Positions 33,113-44,954 are shown, numbered from the stretch's first letter. The stretch is 64,000 nt of DNA from Ursus arctos (GCF_023065955.2 NW_026622930.1:18763449-18827448); one strand, 5' to 3'. Numbers and translations: made by a program. Notes: generated by a model not told the origin, from the letters alone.

Positions 33113-33310
33113 ATTCATTCAACAAATATTTACTGCACATGTATTATTGACCCTTAATATTGCTCTCTAGCTAGATATTTTCATTTGTATGAAATTTTAT
33201 GTGGAATTTTAGTAATGAGCTCCTCAAAGGCAGGAATAAAAATTCGTGTTTGTCTTGGAATCATTTCACCACATGGCACAATGCCAAATATTTATTCATT
33301 AGCAACCTAC
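33112..33310 (+). mobile_element. L2/MIR-class remnants
   Basis: 'ttattcattcaacaaatatttactgcac' at 33,110 is an antisense L2-type end. 'gagctcctcaaaggcaggaataaaaattcgtgtttgtcttgg' and 'catggcacaatgcc' at 33,216-33,290 are a sense L2-type 3' end. Confidence 0.6.
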
Positions 33311-33339
33311 TTTCAATTGTTTATTTGAAGATAATTATT

Positions 33340-33490
33340 TAACGTGAGGTCCATGGATAAGTTTCAAACACTTATGAACCTGAAAATATATAGGTAGGTA
33401 CGTGTCTGTGTGTATATTTTTCTTGAGAGTGGCTAAGATTCCACAGGAACATTGAAACAGTTTATTTGGCCCCATTATTTTAGTATAAAA
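33340..33490. other. Possible ancient repeat
   Basis: 'acgtgaggtccatggataagtttcaaacacttatgaacctgaaaatatataggtaggtacgtgtctgtgtgtatatttttcttgagag' in this interval resembles a common old mammalian repeat ('gtccatggat-gg-ttcagggggtccatgaac-ctgaaattatatg-aaaatt-gtgtgtgt-tttttctgg-gag'). The family name is uncertain. Confidence 0.45.
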
Positions 33491-34320
33491 TTAGAGATAT
33501 GCTAAACATTAAGTGATGATTTATTTATATTAGAGACTATGACTACCCTGGCAAGCTTATTTTACATAAACAGTCCTGTGATCAGGACAATGACCTATGA
33601 CCTCAAATCCTCATTGCATATAGTCTAAAACAACTTTCAACACTGTCTGATAGGAAATGCATCACCCAAAAGGAAATCATCCTTTTTTTTAAAGATATGA
33701 TTGTTTGGGTTCTACAAGAATATTTTATTTAAAGTAACTTAACGACAAACAAAAAGGTTTTTTTTTCCAGTGCTTGATATAAACACTCCTCAAATTGGAC
33801 ATATTTTTATCAAAACAAACTTCTCTAAAGAGTTTAAGTTGCAAATACGAATTAAAATACCTACTCCATGGTTTAAACCACAAATTTGTTTTTTTGTGAC
33901 TAGTATCTTATAACAAAACTAGCAGGGTTTAAACACTTCTGAATTACTCTGATAAAGGATATAATTTATTTAAGTTTGTTAAACATGAAACGAGTATCTC
34001 TAAAAGATAGTGAGGTAATATTCTTGGGAGATTCTGGAAGCATGCCGATTGGTAATTGACTTTGTGAACTGTGATTTACATGGAGTATATCATCCTATAA
34101 TGCAATTAGTAGCTATTAAGTGTATGTTCAATATATAAATGTCAAATATAATAGAAATTTACATAAATATTTGGTGATTTTTGTTCTGTGGTGGGAAGCA
34201 CAGAGATACATAACAACATGCTGTTAATAATTATAGTGCCAATACCATCTCAATGAATGTTAGACTCCTAAAGCTCTACAACGATTTAAAATTATCATAA
34301 TCAAAAGTCTTATATTCAAT
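33490..34320. other. No recognised feature
   Basis: AT-rich single-copy-looking DNA. Confidence 0.5.
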
Positions 34321-34324
34321 CCCC

Positions 34325-34480
34325 TCTTCATATATTGATTTAGTGAATGTTTATACAGCGTCTATAATGCTAGAAGTTAGGTGTGTGAGATTCAATAGAA
34401 TAGCACCGTATTTAGGCCACATTACACCGTGTGCAAGGGAAATATGTACATTAAAACAGTAGGGAAAAGGATGCTTAAAG
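34325..34480 (-). mobile_element. L2-like remnant (antisense)
   Basis: 'gtgaatgtttatacagcgtctataatgctagaagttagg' resembles 'caaatatttattgagcacctactatgtgctaggcactgg'. Weak but in the right order. Confidence 0.45.
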
Positions 34481-34759
34481 AAGGTGGGGGGGCAGAATTC
34501 AGAATCCAAACCTCATACCCACGCCAACACTTCTTTTGGCTTTGTTGATACAGCAGGAAATTCTTCCTGTTAATATCTTTGTGGTATTCTTGGAACATTT
34601 AAGTCATATTCAAACATCACTAATCTTTCCTTGTGAAGAAGTAAAAAAGTCAAGAAAATAGCATAGGTTTGGGTGAATGGTAGGGCGCACAAGAAGAACA
34701 TGAGCATAATGTATTATTTTGTTTGGCTTTATCCCCAGCCCCAGTTGATTCCTATCAAA

Positions 34760-34955
34760 ACTCCAGTTCCAATTCCAGCCATGACACCTACTAGCTGTGA
34801 AACAGAGAGTTATTCTATCTCTTAAACCTGAGAGTTGTCATGTATAAAATGGGTATGATAATATCTTCCCTGAGTTGTCAAGATAATTAAAGTATAATGT
34901 ACACAAAGCACCTTGCATGGTGTCTGGCTTATAATAAGCATCCATGGACATTTTA
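34760..34955 (+). mobile_element. MIR SINE
   Basis: 'cctactagctgtgaaacagagagttattctatctcttaaacctgagagttgtcatgtataaaatgggtatgataatatcttccctgagttgtcaagataattaaag' in this interval, then 'caaagcaccttgcatggtgtctggcttataataagc', is an almost full-length MIR. Confidence 0.92.
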
Positions 34956-34969
34956 ATATCCACAATATA

Positions 34970-35810
34970 CTTTCAACTTTCCAAGGTCAAAATGTTTGGA
35001 TGTTGTGTTTCCTGAGCTTCAGGCTTATCTTATATATATTCACAATAAATTCCCATCACCAAATGCAACATACGCCTTCCATGTAGCTCACTGAAATCTG
35101 AAACAGGTTAGGTATCCCACGTTCTTACAGTATATTCCATAGTGTCCTGAGCTTTCCAATGAGCATATAATAGTATTGTAATTGAACTTGTAGCAAGACC
35201 AGAAAAATCAATATATACTTAGTAAAATTTCTGTTGATTTTGGCCAAATATAGCAGTTTGTACGAGATCATTCTTGTACTAATTGCTGCAATCACTAGTT
35301 ATTCTATCTGGGAATAGGGGAGTTTCACTTGTCTCTTATTGATCCGGCTTGACTGCATAGACATGGCTTAAGACTTTTTAATAAATAGCAAATTTATGCA
35401 ACAACAAACCCAAAAATATTTCAAAAAGAAGTAACTCAAGAATAAGGCTATAATTACAGCATTGTTTAAAAAAAAAAAAAAAGTCAGGGCATTGACTTGA
35501 ACTGGGTATCTAGATAACATCATAATTGAAAACAGATGCACTAAGCAGAAAGCAGCTTTTGGGTTTCTGGTTCCTGAACATTAATGCAATTGCCCAGTTG
35601 TGAAGTCATGCTAATGACTCAACATGAAGTTTTAGTACCTCTCTCAGACATTTAGCTAATGATAGATTGTAAATCACTTTGCTACCTGAAATGTAAGACC
35701 CGATCTATATTATGTTAATGAATCTGATGCCGTACTGCAGATGATTAGAAAGAATCATCAGGGGCCATTAAAACTGTACTTGGTAATGAGCTGCAGTTTG
35801 TTTCAGTGGA
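34970..35810. other. No gene; A15-16 run at about 35,467
   Basis: Single-copy-looking sequence. A poly-A run at about 35,467-35,481 has no recognisable retroposed body upstream. Confidence 0.45.
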
Positions 35811-35814
35811 GAAA

Positions 35815-35972
35815 CCCAGATTTAGAACTTGGCTTACTAGCATTTTCTAGCTAGAAGAAGATAGCTTTACTTCTTTGAAATTCAGGTGGTTTTCCTATTA
35901 AATTGGGAGCTATTACTTGTCAGAGAACAAATTATGATCATGTATATGAAAGCATTTTGTATATGGCAAAAT
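35815..35972 (+). mobile_element. MIR SINE
   Basis: 'gatttagaacttggcttac', 'ctttacttctttgaaattcag', 'ctattaaattgggagctattacttgtcagagaacaaattatgatca' and 'gaaagcattttgta' follow MIR order. Confidence 0.7.
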
Positions 35973-36364
35973 GAGGTATTTTTATGATTATGGTACTCTT
36001 CTTTTTAAAAAAATCATTAGATTTTAAAAATACATTTATCATTTAATCATAGAAAATATTTGAAAATAAATCTATTGAGATATTTAATAGGAAAGAGAAA
36101 AGTTGGTTAAGGAAACATGATTCTTCTTTTTATTTAATTCAAATCCTCTGTGATAATTTATTCAGTGATGTTATATTACTTTCTGTTACAACATTGTTTT
36201 AGTTCAAATTTAATAATGCTTAAGATATTGAAATTAATCACTGATTTTATCTAATCACTAATTTTTAAATGAACAAACAGGATAGATTAATTCACAAAAA
36301 ATGTTTAGGGACTAATATTCTAGAATTCAAAAATCAAGATGCTTCCTAATTTCATATTCAGTGA

Positions 36365-36565
36365 ACAGTTGGTAAGAACATTATATATGCCAAGTTATGC
36401 CAACCTTTAATATAGGCTCTCTGTAGGTCATTATTATACGCCATAGAAACAAGTGGTGTCATGCCATCTTTAGACAAAAAGCCTGAGGTTCAGAGAAGTT
36501 TTGTGTAGCCTAAAGTCACAGGACTAACGCATTAGGAGGGCTGGCATTTTGTCCATTGTTTTTAT
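36365..36565 (-). mobile_element. MIR SINE (antisense)
   Basis: 'gccatctttagacaaaaagcctgaggttcagagaagttttgtgtagcctaaagtcacaggactaacgcattaggagggctgg' in this interval is the reverse complement of the MIR core. Confidence 0.85.
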
Positions 36566-36819
36566 TCCAAAGGCAGTGCTTTTCTCCTTTAAACTATATT
36601 TTGCCAACTAGCTTTTACAATTCTTTGTAAAAACTTCAAAATTATAACAGTACCTTTTCCAAAAACTAAATCCTTCAGTTCTGGACTAAGGTTAGGAAAA
36701 TAGGCAAGACAATATATGTTTAATTTTAAGTCACTTTACCTATTCAAATATCAAAGGACAAAATATGTGGACATAAGATAGGAATATAACAATATATAAT
36801 CAATTATTCTTTGCTTCAT

Positions 36820-37016
36820 TTTTTTTAAAAGATTTTATTTATGTATTTCAGAGAGCAAGAAAGAGTAGGAGCAGGCAAGGAGCAGAGGGAGACAAACAAG
36901 CACACTCCACACTGAGCCCAGAGCCAAGGTAGGTCTTGATCCCAGGACCCTGCGATCATGACCTGAACTGAAATCAGGAGTCCAATGTTTAACTGAATGA
37001 GGCACCCAGAGACCCG
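36820..37016 (-). mobile_element. Carnivore SINE (antisense)
   Basis: T-rich start 'tttttttaaaagattttatttatgtatt', 'gatcccaggaccctgcgatcatgacctgaactgaaatcaggag' inside, and an end 'gaggcacccagagaccc' that is diverged from GAGCCACCCAGGTGCCCC. Confidence 0.9.
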
Positions 37017-37409
37017 GAGAACAAGGAAGTTTTTGGATGAAAAAAATTACAATTGGCACGTCATAAGTTATTTATAATACACACCCTATTTTAAATTTGA
37101 TAATTAATCTGTTATTCTAAGAATTTTATCATTTTCACATGATTCATTATCTAACATAGTTATATTTTTCTGCAGTGAAGTCTTAAGAAAAAAAATCTCA
37201 ACCACTTGTCTTCGCTTGCAGAGGGAGAGAACAAGGCAGACTATTACACCTCTCTGAAGGATGGCATATACAGCTTGAAAGAGAATAAATAAATTGTCAA
37301 TTTGACTATAACAACAAAATCATAATCATCATATTTGTTAATTACTTAGAAGGAAATATCCTTTCCAAAAATATTGAAGTAATGGCAGTTACAATTTGTT
37401 TTTAACAGA

Positions 37410-37555
37410 TCATTATGCAGCAGATTCTATGCAAGGTTGTTATATGCACCCTTTCTACTCTTCACATGAGCCTTGCATGAGGAAATGGGTGTTCTCATTT
37501 TATGGGCACGGAGACAAACGCAGAGATTGTATGTGATTTGGAAGGATGCAGACCA
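37410..37555 (-). mobile_element. MIR SINE (antisense)
   Basis: 'tcacatgagccttgcatgaggaaatgggtgttctcattttatgggcacggagacaaacgcagagattgtatgtgatttgg' in this interval is reverse-complement MIR. Confidence 0.75.
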
Positions 37556-37574
37556 CAGGGGATGTGAAGCACAT

Positions 37575-37765
37575 ACTTATAATTGAACAGAACTGGGTTT
37601 AAATTCTATTTTATTTTTTCATCACTATCTAATATATAACCTTTCTCCATCTTATGTTTATGATCTGTGAAATGTCTCATTATGTTGCTATGAGGATTAT
37701 GTGTGATAATTCCATAAGATGTTTAATGTATTACTGGACACATGGCAAGCATTCCTATGTAGTTA
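37575..37765 (+). mobile_element. MIR SINE
   Basis: 'acagaactgggtttaaattcta', 'cctttctccatcttatgtttatgatctgtgaaatgtctcattatgttgctatgaggattatgtgtgataa' and 'actggacacatggcaagcattc' form a nearly full-length MIR. It lies back to back with the antisense MIR before it. Confidence 0.85.
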
Positions 37766-37769
37766 CTCA

Positions 37770-38780
37770 TATTATGATTAAGCTAATGCATCAATATTAT
37801 GTGATCCTTTGCTAAATTTGCCCAACTCCAAAGATCACCATCGCTTACAACCATGTTTATCAACACTTAAAAAAGATATTGACATTAGATATTTTGAAAA
37901 CCATTTCTTAATTAAGATCTAATTCTCTAGCTATGACAGTCATATGTGTGTGTATACATTTTATCATCAGGCTCCACGGAGAACTCTATTAAACAAATAC
38001 TCATACTCCTTTACTGCATCCCATTGCAAAGTATGAGCTTAAATATGAGCCAATGTGATGGCCTTGACCTGTTCTCACATGGAGAACAGGTGCCCACAGA
38101 CCACTTTAGTCTTATGTTTTTTTTCTTTTTGGAGAAAGAGCTTTGACTGCAATTTTTGATGTACTGTGAAGCACTCTTTTATGCAGTGGGCAGACGATTA
38201 CCCACAGGAGATTAATACGTTATAACACCAAATCAAGAATGACATATTCATTTTCTCACCAAAAGCATACCAGCAATATTTATCATAAAGAAATGATTGA
38301 TTTACACCAAGCAGAAGCAATTTACATTTTTATACACACATGCACATTCACATACAAACTTTCAAAGCTTCAATGTAATTATCTTCTAATACATATTTTT
38401 GATGAAAAATATTCTTAAAAAGCAAAAACAGCAACCTTAACTCTAAATTGCTTTATTTTGTTCTCTTAATTAAGGAGTTATGAAAATATTCTGCAAGTGA
38501 ATTTAAGTCAAAAATGATGTTTCGAAGAAGTCATTCCACATCATCTGGAGCACTGCAGCCTGCTATGACTCGTGCTAAAACCACTCAGCATGTGACATGC
38601 TGATACCGTTTTATTTATAGTGGCATGGGTCCATGATTCCTCCCCTCAGTGACTTGAATTCAAAATACTCAAAGAAGGATTTACGACTCAGTAGTTTAGT
38701 GTTGGAGAATCTGTACATCATAAACAATAACGCATTTCTGTAAAAAATTAATGTTTCAGTCACAGATGTAGCGTCCTGTT
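37770..38780. other. No gene; unique-looking
   Basis: 38,440-38,650 is free of recognisable repeats and includes 'tctcttaattaagg' and 'cagcctgctatgactcgtgc'. No gene is supported. Possible candidate for conserved non-coding DNA. Confidence 0.4.
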
Positions 38781-38800
38781 CAATAACATCTTACCTCTTG

Positions 38801-38981
38801 GGGCGCCTGGGTGGCGCAGTCGTTAAGCATCTGCCTTTGGCTCAGAGTCCTGGGATCGAGCCCCACATCAGGCTCCTCTGCTATAAGTCTGCTTCTTCCT
38901 CTCCCACTCCCCCTGCTTGTGTTCCCTCTCTCGCTGGCTGTCTCCTTTCTGTCAAATAAATAAATAAAACCTTTAAAAAAG
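38801..38981 (+). mobile_element. Young carnivore SINE with perfect 19-bp duplication
   Basis: GGGGCGCCTGGGTGGCGCAG head, a near-consensus 3' two thirds including 'ctctctcgctggctgtctc', AATAAATAAATAAAACCTTT tail. AATAACATCTTACCTCTTG at 38,782-38,800 and 38,982-39,000 is a perfect target-site duplication. Compared with the copy at 51,705 it lacks about 18 bases of the 'ggcgtgatcccggcgtt' segment ('ggctcagagtcctgggatcg'). Confidence 0.97.
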
Positions 38982-39009
38982 AATAACATCTTACCTCTTG
39001 AGCAAGTCA

Positions 39010-40190
39010 AAGAGTCTCCTTCCGCTCATCCTTTGCTACATTCCATACTTCCATGGGTAAATATTGAACATTGAAATGCTACATGGGAATGAGTCATACT
39101 GGGTATCTTTTCCTATTTTTTAGCACTTTTCATTTTTTTACATGTGACGGGACAGAGTTATAATCAGGAATATTTTTTTTAATTTAATGAAGGCTTCTAT
39201 ATTCTAAGAGCCATGTTATGTGCTAAAAATTTTAAATAAATAATCTAATTAAAATAATCTATGGTTTCTACCCTAACTTTTCTATTTAAATCAGTTATGA
39301 CATCAAAAAGAACAGAAAAATCAATAAATTCAAAATGTACATTAATTTTTAGAATAAAAATTTACACCAAAATTAAATCTGTGAATGCATGGTGCTCCCA
39401 GTTAAGTTAATCATATTATTCAATGGAATGAGAGAGAGGCACAAAGAGTAGGAGGACTGACAGAATGCTCTAATTCCTTTGCATTCCTGCACGTGATCTC
39501 AAGATGCCAAATGAAGCTCTAGCTGCAAAAGATAAGAGTACCCGTCATGGACCAAACAGACCAACTATCTTCCACAAATCATAATGTCAAGGTAGATAAT
39601 GCAATCAAATTTGCAAAATATTTTGAAATAATATGACATACTGACTTACAAATTTTCTCAAATCGTTGCGCTTAATTGTGCAGCTTCCTTGACTCCCTTC
39701 CTTCATTTCTTTAATGTTGTAATTTGCATGTTTCTCTTCTGATATTGAAAGGCTCAAACTACACTGAAAAGCATAGTGGGTATGCACATCCCTCCTTTAA
39801 GAACATTAAGAATGTGAGAATGGCCTCAAAGTAAACATGGGAAAGGAAAATAAGACAACATACACTTGAGATTTTGAGGATCAGATCACTAGGAAATACC
39901 TAAGGGACTCCACAGCCTTACCCAGGAAATTAAGTCACGATATGTATTCCTAGGTAACTCGTTTGCAGTTAAAATGTCAAGATTTTTCTATTAAAAGACA
40001 CAATGTTAAGAGAAAAAAATACAACAAAGGCAAAAAAACTGCCTAATCCTAGCCCAAGACTGAAAGGATCTAGTTTTTGAAAAAGATAACTTTTTAACTT
40101 CGAAGTTTTTATAAATATTATTTTAAATCAAATTGGAGAATGGTGTGCATATACATAGTTTTTGATAGAAATTAAATTTTTCCAGTGAAC
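39010..40190. other. No gene; weak MIR-like scrap near 39,180-39,260
   Basis: 'aggcttctatattctaagagccatgttatgtgctaaaaattttaaataaataatctaatt' resembles an antisense MIR end. The rest is unassigned. Confidence 0.4.
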
Positions 40191-40199
40191 CAATGTGAT

Positions 40200-40560
40200 T
40201 TTGTTAGGGAGGAGATGTCTTCCATGATGAATGAATGACACAAACTAAGAAAAAATTAAGTATTTTAAATAAGACAGCTGTGGCGGACGAATCTTTCAAG
40301 ACAGTCAACACTCTGAATCAGTATGAAAAAAATAATGCAAAGATTTATTCAAGTGAATTTTTTCCCCCTGAATTGGCCAACACCATAGCAACAGCTTCAC
40401 AAGCTCCAAAGTATCCTTCCATCTTAAACTCTAAAAGGAAGTTTAATATTCAGCTACATTTAAGAACATTGCATGTTCTGGGCCCACTTGGAGAAGTACG
40501 TTGTATATTAGCATATTAAAGATCCGAGTGGCTCAGCTGTATGGACATATTTTTAACTGC
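40200..40560. other. Repeat-free segment with a 94-codon open frame
   Basis: The + frame 40,235-40,519 is open for 94 codons with a mixed composition (K, N, T, A, P) and no motif that I recognise. It has no splice-site or promoter context that would support a gene. I rate it as probably non-coding, but it is one of the few frames not explained by repeats. Confidence 0.3.
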
Positions 40561-40870
40561 ATTTGATGTATCATACTTGACTACTTGAATATTCCTCAAA
40601 TGAAATGATTAGCATGCTATAGAACCAGCATTCTATGAAACATTTCTAAGACAGGGTGCTCCAAACACAATCATCGACTGATAAACAGAGGTGTGCTGTG
40701 CTCCATTTTCTCCATTCTCCCTTTCAGATTGGTTCCACATTTTTCACACTGCTCCACTACCAAGTGGCTGACCAGCTCTTCACAAAAGAGCTTTTTGCCC
40801 TCTGACTTCACATTACTCAAGGGTTGGCACCAACAGGAATTCAGAGAATGGACAAGAGGTCTAGGACATA

Positions 40871-41057
40871 TTTTTTTTTAAGAGAGAGTGCACACATGTG
40901 AGCACAGGGGGAGCGGCAGAGGGAAAGGGAGAAAAGGAATCTTAAGCAGGCTCCATGCCCAGCACAGAACTCTACACAGGGCTGGTTCTCATGACCCTGA
41001 GATCACAATCAGAGCCAGAGTCAGATGCTTAACCGACTGAGACACCCATGCACCCCT
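40871..41057 (-). mobile_element. Carnivore SINE (antisense)
   Basis: Flanked by AGAGGTCTAGGACATA (40,855-40,870) and AGAGGTCTAGTACATA (41,058-41,073), a 16-bp duplication with one change. Body 'catgaccctgagatcacaatcagagcc', end GAGACACCCATGCACCCC. Confidence 0.96.
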
Positions 41058-41221
41058 AGAGGTCTAGTACATATTACCCTGACTGTGTCCCTCCAAGATC
41101 ACTACAAATTGGCTGTGTCCCTATGCCAAAGACCAAAACTTTTATCAGGTGGCATTTCCCTACAGGTGCTCTTCCTGTGTTCTAATCACATCTTTCCTTC
41201 CCCTTTTAGAACTGTCAGTGG

Positions 41222-41422
41222 CATTTTTTTTTTCTTAAGAGAGGGAGGAAGATTGCATGTGTGAGGGGGACAGAGTGCAGAGGAAGAGGGAGAGAGAGAA
41301 TCCCAAGCAGGCTCCATGTTTAGCACAGAGCCCAATGGGGGGTTCAATCTCATGACCCTGAGATCATGACCTGAGCCAAAGTCAAAAGTCAGACACTCAA
41401 CTGACTGAGACACCCAGGCCCC
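41222..41422 (-). mobile_element. Carnivore SINE (antisense)
   Basis: T-rich start, 'gcaggctccatgtttagcacagagcccaa', 'catgaccctgagatcatgacctgagcc', end GAGACACCCAGGCCCCC. The middle type matches the neighbour at 40,871, which suggests the same subfamily. Confidence 0.93.
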
Positions 41423-41424
41423 CA

Positions 41425-41835
41425 GTGAATGGGAACTTCTGTCCGCTGTTGTTAGACCTACAACACTTCATTACTATTTCTGTCAAGCCTGTCCATGACT
41501 GTGTAAGTGATTTCCTCTGATTGAGCCATCTCTTTCTTGCTTGAGTAGACCCAGGAAATGGATAGTCAAAATAAGATTCTAGGATTAAGTTGCTCACATA
41601 CTTAAAGAGTTCACAGATAATCCTTTGCAGACAAGAAATAGGTCACTAGGGTAATCTGCCAGGTAGTGGCATCACAAGTATTTGAAATCATCACTAATTT
41701 CACAATACATTAAATCTAATCTACTGGACAGTCCATTAAATGCATCAGATGACGTGCAGACAGACGCTGGGAGTTAGTTGGCTGTGATCCTCAGGCGCTG
41801 TGGAATGTAAATCTGATTATCTACACTCTGCTTGA
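41425..41835. other. No recognised feature
   Basis: Single-copy-looking sequence between a SINE and an L2. Confidence 0.45.
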
Positions 41836-41839
41836 ACTT

Positions 41840-42380
41840 TCTGTTTTTTCCAATCCCTCACACTCTGGCCCAGGAGTAAATACAAGATCCTCAATTAATG
41901 TACAAAGACTCTGATCTATGTGTGCTGTCTCATTCCTTATCACTTCCCTGAAAGTATACTTTCTTAGTTCACTCTGAGATGGGCAACTTGCTCTTGAAAA
42001 AGTTGCAGGCACCATCTTTTTCTAGTTCGTGCTTCACACATTCTCTTCTCTGTCTAGACTGCCCTTCCATTTTGCATTCCAGTGAGCTATAGTGTCTATC
42101 CCATGATGCACAGCAACCTAGCTGATGCCACTGCCTCTTCCTTGCGTTCCCAATCAGCTGTGTGTCCTCCTCCTCTGTGCTCCCTAAGCACTTACGAATA
42201 CCTTTCATAATGAGGTTCTGACATGCCTGTCAGTTGAATTTTCCTCATCAATGTTTCCTACTAGACTGAAAGATCACTGATTAAGACTGTCCTGTGCTCT
42301 TTATTTAACAATATATCCTTGGTACCAGTCACATTCCCAAGCATGTAGGAGGAATCTAGAAAAAAAGTTGATTTAAATAA
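41840..42380 (+). mobile_element. L2 LINE 3' region (diverged)
   Basis: The 3' end has 'cctactagactgaaagatcactgattaagactgtcctgtgctctttatttaacaatatatccttggtaccagtcacattcccaagcatgtaggagg' in this interval, matching the L2 'tagactgtgagctcc-tgagggcagg-ctgt-t-ttattcatct-tgtatccc' order. The upstream assignment to L2 is weaker. Confidence 0.6.
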
Positions 42381-42502
42381 TTAATTAGAATTCCTTTTTC
42401 TAATATGTTAAAATCAATATAGGTCCCCTTTGATTTTGCAATGCCTCTATATGAATAAGGTCAAAGTTTTAAAATTAAAAAAATTCAAAGATATGTTATT
42501 TA

Positions 42503-42702
42503 TTTATTTTATTTTTTAAAAGATTTTATTTATTTTATTTGACAGAGAGAGAGCACAAGCAGGGGCAGCAGCAGGCAGAAGGAAAGAGAGAAGCAGGCTC
42601 CCCACTGAGTGGAAAGCCCGAGGTGGGGCTCTATCCCAGCACCCTGGGATCATGACCTGAGCCCAAGGCAGATGCTTAACCTGCTGAGCCACCCAGGTAC
42701 CC
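42503..42702 (-). mobile_element. Carnivore SINE (antisense)
   Basis: Flanked by CAAAGATATGTTATTTA (42,486-42,502) and CAAAGATATGCTATTTA (42,703-42,719). It begins 'attttttaaaagattttatttattttatttgacagagag' and ends GAGCCACCCAGGTACCC. Confidence 0.96.
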
Positions 42703-42869
42703 CAAAGATATGCTATTTAACAGTTCAAAAATATACAAAGAAATGTATGAAAATCATCCTTTGCCTCTCTATTCTTTTAATCTTCTCGTCAAAGTTAACT
42801 TACATTAACAGTAGAGTTATGTTGTCTAATATGCTTTTCAAGAAATTTTTTTACCAAACAAAATAGAAT

Positions 42870-44950
42870 GCACTATTAAAAAGAAGATATTTTCAGTATT
42901 TTTTACTTGTCTGCAGAAAAGCATGGGCGTATTAACACTAATTGTACTTTGGAGTTTAACATTACCACAGAGCAGTTTTCTTTACCGCAACAGACCGAAA
43001 ATATGCATGAGATAAATGACTCTCATTAAGCTTTTGCTACCTGGTTGGAAGCTTTATTTGTCTTGTTGATAATTCTAAAAACATTGTGGTTCTTCGTAGT
43101 ACACCACTGCATTCGGTGGATGTCTAGCTGCCTACGAATGTAACTGAAAACATTAACAGACTGTTCTAGAAGCCGGTGTTCCACATTTACCCTGGTTTTC
43201 CAAAAATCACCATTAAATTTAGAAACTACTGCATGTAAACATGTTTTCATGTATTTTGAGTAGTTAAATGTGTTGCAAAAGTCATACAAGTTTTTAAAGC
43301 CCTTGATAATACAATGAATAAAAACATACACAACACAAGTCACGGTTTTTGCTTTGCTCACCACACCACATAGCAACAGGAAAGGAATAAAGGAAGAAGC
43401 AAGATAGGAAAGAGATTTTGAATTTATTTTTAGTGGGGCACTTTTGCTGCAGAATATCTAACTGCTGAAAATCATACCTTTACCCAATACAAAATAAAGG
43501 AGAACACTTTTGAGAACTATTTCCCAAGAACAAGGAGGATTTGGCATATTTATGGTTGAATATTGTGATTGGCACTGTTAGTCTAATAGAAAGCAAGGGG
43601 ACAGCTCTATTAACCACTGTGGCTTGAAATCCTGATTTATGTTTCATCCTCTAATTAAAATCCAGGAACCCTAAAGCCGAGATATATTATGTATAAATTT
43701 ACTTTAGCAATGAGATGTCTATTAGATGATGTAAATGTCACGAAGAAATTGGAGGACCTTTTCTTCAACATGAAAAACGGAAATAATCTTTAGCGGAGAG
43801 AGATCCAAACAATTTCCAAAGAACAGACAGAAAGGTCTACGAAGCCAGAGTACCTCAGAAAGCAGATCGTGACTGGATTTCAAGTCTTGTTACTGTGCAG
43901 GGAGCCAGCAAAAAAATATATAATTTTTTTCTCTCAGGCTCTAATTAGGAAAATCCGTCAAGCTGATGCTCTGGTGGTACCTCATGGGCTACACTAACAT
44001 CCTCAGAATAGAACCCACTTTAATTCAACATATTCACCAAGTCCACTGTTGTGTTTAATAATGTATTAGTACTATATAGTTCTTGATTTGTTTAAACAAA
44101 GGTATTCAACTAAATCTTTAAATGGGAAAAGAAAGGCGTGTGAGTCACAGAGAAGGTAATTTTAGAACCAAATTCTAAATTCTAATCTCTAACTTATTTA
44201 TTTCTGACTCGGGATCAGGACAATAGAACTTATTACTTTAAAATAGGAATTGAGTTTTCTTTACTTAAGGATTCCCAAAAGGAGCTTAGCTGCGATTATA
44301 TATGGAAACACAAAGGGAGAAGGAAGTTCAAAGGGGAGCTCAAGATCAGAGAGAAATGCCTCAAATCCAAAATAGGAGGTTTGTCTCCATACCTGCACCT
44401 CCTTTGTACAAACTGCATGCCACTCTCCATATTCCGCTTTCTTCGCTGACTGTGAGACTGATGAGCGCCTGAGAGATTACTGGTATGTTCTCTAATTAGA
44501 TGGATTGTTTTTCTACTATCTTAAAAATAATATTTATTAATATATAAATAATGAATAATAAATGAGTTAATATATCAGTGACAAATATAATATGTAAATA
44601 GATGTAATGATAGTTTGTTTATTCCATTTCCTTGAAAGAAGCATAAAAGGAAAGTGTAGGGCTCTGAAGAGCGAAAAAAAAAAAAAAGACATCACAAATG
44701 TTATATTCTGAAGTTTGTAGATATCATCTCACAGGAGAATTGCTTAGATCCTCAGTCAGAGACCATTTATTGTGGACACAAGAATCTAACATACACTAGA
44801 AGTTTAATAAATATTTATAGATTCCCAAGTTCATTCAAGTCTTGATGACAACTCCTTTGTTGAAATGAACTTTATCTTGACTATTTTATGTTTACTACAC
44901 TGCATAGCATACTGTGTCATATAGACACACCATGACTAGCATTTGTTAGC
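42870..44950. other. Long repeat-free segment; candidate conserved non-coding DNA
   Basis: About 2 kb in which I recognise no transposable element. It keeps several CpGs in an AT-rich setting (for example 'cattcggtgg', 'ctacgaatg', 'agatcgtgac', 'atccgtcaag') and has TAATTA-type homeodomain core sites (43,653-43,659 and 43,941-43,947). The minus-strand frame 43,026-43,376 (116 codons) has no recognised domain. No gene is supported. A14 occurs at about 44,672-44,687. Confidence 0.35.
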
Positions 44951-44954
44951 AATT

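Noticed and set aside
35467..35481. Poly-A run as a retroposon tail
   Set aside because: No recognisable element upstream and no flanking duplication seen.
43026..43376. 116-codon minus-strand open frame in repeat-free DNA
   Set aside because: No recognised domain, no neighbouring splice or promoter features. Kept only as part of a conserved non-coding candidate.
44672..44687. Poly-A run as the tail of a processed pseudogene
   Set aside because: No recognisable retroposed body upstream and no flanking duplication seen.
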